From Alteriqipengyuania bathyomarina_B (GTDB taxonomy: Bacteria > Pseudomonadota > Alphaproteobacteria > Sphingomonadales > Sphingomonadaceae), in NCBI RefSeq assembly GCF_038594605.1, contig NZ_JBCFZM010000001.1, positions 496,001 through 560,000 of the forward strand: 64,000 nucleotides of DNA, read 5' to 3'. The position numbers and the translations under genes are program-made. Positions 63,419-64,000 of the stretch are shown here, in pieces. The notes under the pieces are model-generated. The model was not told the origin of the DNA. It saw only the letters and a list, made by a program, of their open reading frames with translations, and made no database searches. Every line of letters begins with the position of its first letter. Position 1 is the first letter of the stretch.

Positions 63419-64000
63419 ATGCGACCTTCAGGCCGTGCGCCCGACCAAATGCGCGCCATTTCCATCGAAACCGGCTACACCAAGCACGCCGAGGGTAGCT
63501 GCCTCATCAGCTTCGGCGACACGCGCGTCCTGTGCACCGCCAGCGTCGAAAACAGCGTGCCGCCGTGGATGCGCGGCAAGGGTGCTGGCTGGGTCACCGG
63601 CGAATACTCGATGCTTCCGCGCGCCACGCACACCCGTGGCAGCCGTGAGGCGGCGCGTGGCAAGCAGTCGGGCAGAACGCAGGAAATTCAGCGGCTTATC
63701 GGGCGCAGCTTGCGCGCGGTCGTAGATATGAAGAAGCTCGGTGAGCGGCAGATCACGCTCGATTGCGATGTCATTCAGGCCGATGGCGGCACTCGGACTG
63801 CGGCGATTTCGGGCGCATGGGTCGCGCTCAAGCTGGCGATCGACGGCCTCAAGAAATCGGGCGCGATCGTCGAGGACCCGATCACGGGCAAGGTCGCCGC
63901 GGTTTCCTGCGGCGTGTTCAAGGGTACGCCGGTGCTCGACCTCGACTACGACGAGGACAGCAATGCCGATGCCGACGCCAACTTCGTCCTGATCGAAGGC
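63419..64000 (+). CDS. rph: Ribonuclease PH, partial (3' end beyond window)
   Basis: Phosphorolytic exonuclease trimming tRNA 3' ends. 194 residues are present of about 240. The start MRPSGRAPDQMRAISIE, SFGDTRVLCTASVE, TGEYSMLPRATHTRGSREAARGKQSGRTQEIQRLIGRSLR region and DCDVIQADGGTRTAAISGAW are characteristic. AAAGGAG lies eight bases upstream of ATG 63419. rph is usually adjacent and divergent to hrcA in alphaproteobacteria. Confidence 0.97.
   Translation, partial: MRPSGRAPDQMRAISIETGYTKHAEGSCLISFGDTRVLCTASVENSVPPWMRGKGAGWVTGEYSMLPRATHTRGSREAARGKQSGRTQEIQRLIGRSLRAVVDMKKLGERQITLDCDVIQADGGTRTAAISGAWVALKLAIDGLKKSGAIVEDPITGKVAAVSCGVFKGTPVLDLDYDEDSNADADANFVLIEG

Overview
The window is a gene-dense, GC-rich stretch of a conserved bacterial chromosome. 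Gene content and order point to an alphaproteobacterium of the order Sphingomonadales, most likely Erythrobacteraceae. The evidence is a dusB-ntrY-ntrX-hfq-hflX-mazG block, a fused ispDF, a short type-3 ProRS, lipA-ratA, a minus-strand radA-cvpA-NifU-like-MFS-alr-phaR block, and dnaKJ close to hrcA-grpE with rph divergent. The genus is inferred, not proven. I see no insertion sequence, prophage, integrase, CRISPR array or toxin-antitoxin cassette.

Layout. 1-9.7 kb: trmFO (cut by the left edge), a YhhN-type membrane protein, gyrA, an exported helical-repeat protein, a NYN nuclease with an OST-HTH domain, lipA-ratA, and cinA behind a secreted Cys protein and ispDF. 10.9-18.7 kb: dusB, the ntrY-ntrX two-component pair, an unusual Hfq with two Sm domains in one chain, hflX and mazG. 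18.7-27.0 kb: one long minus-strand run with mostly overlapping stop/start codons (mltB, an RlpA/SPOR lipoprotein, a D,D-carboxypeptidase, tmk, holB, metG, tatD, a PhnP-like hydrolase, a 55-residue membrane protein), followed by mazG. 27.1-27.3 kb: tRNA-Ser(TGA) preceded by a degenerate partial copy 110 bp upstream.

27.4-35.0 kb is the main accessory locus: a TonB-dependent receptor, a GH3 glucosidase, a divergent LacI regulator with two palindromic operators in the shared promoter, and a GH6 cellulase. Together they look like a beta-glucan/cellulose-oligosaccharide utilisation module: secreted cleavage, outer-membrane uptake, trimming to glucose, and sugar-responsive repression. 35-45 kb: small stress and hypothetical proteins, lpdA, a hotdog thioesterase, pdhC with an SH3 lipoprotein, a Usp protein, a peroxiredoxin, rnr and proS. 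45-51 kb: phaR, alr, an MHS-type transporter with a periplasmic insert, a NifU-like scaffold, cvpA and radA. 51-64 kb: a large patatin, a Sel1-repeat protein, dnaJ, dnaK, a PCuAC-like lipoprotein, an HEXXH protein paired with a membrane protein, a glycine-zipper lipoprotein, grpE, hrcA, two small exported proteins, and rph (cut by the right edge).

The observation most worth following is the tandem-domain Hfq, whose second Sm domain keeps the fold and YKH motif but has lost the basic rim. Next are the GH3/TBDR/LacI/GH6 locus with its paired operators, the decayed tRNA-Ser duplication, the RlpA-like protein without the catalytic Asp, and the NtrX lacking GAFTGA. Coordinates and motifs were read by eye; family names rest on motif recognition, not database searches.
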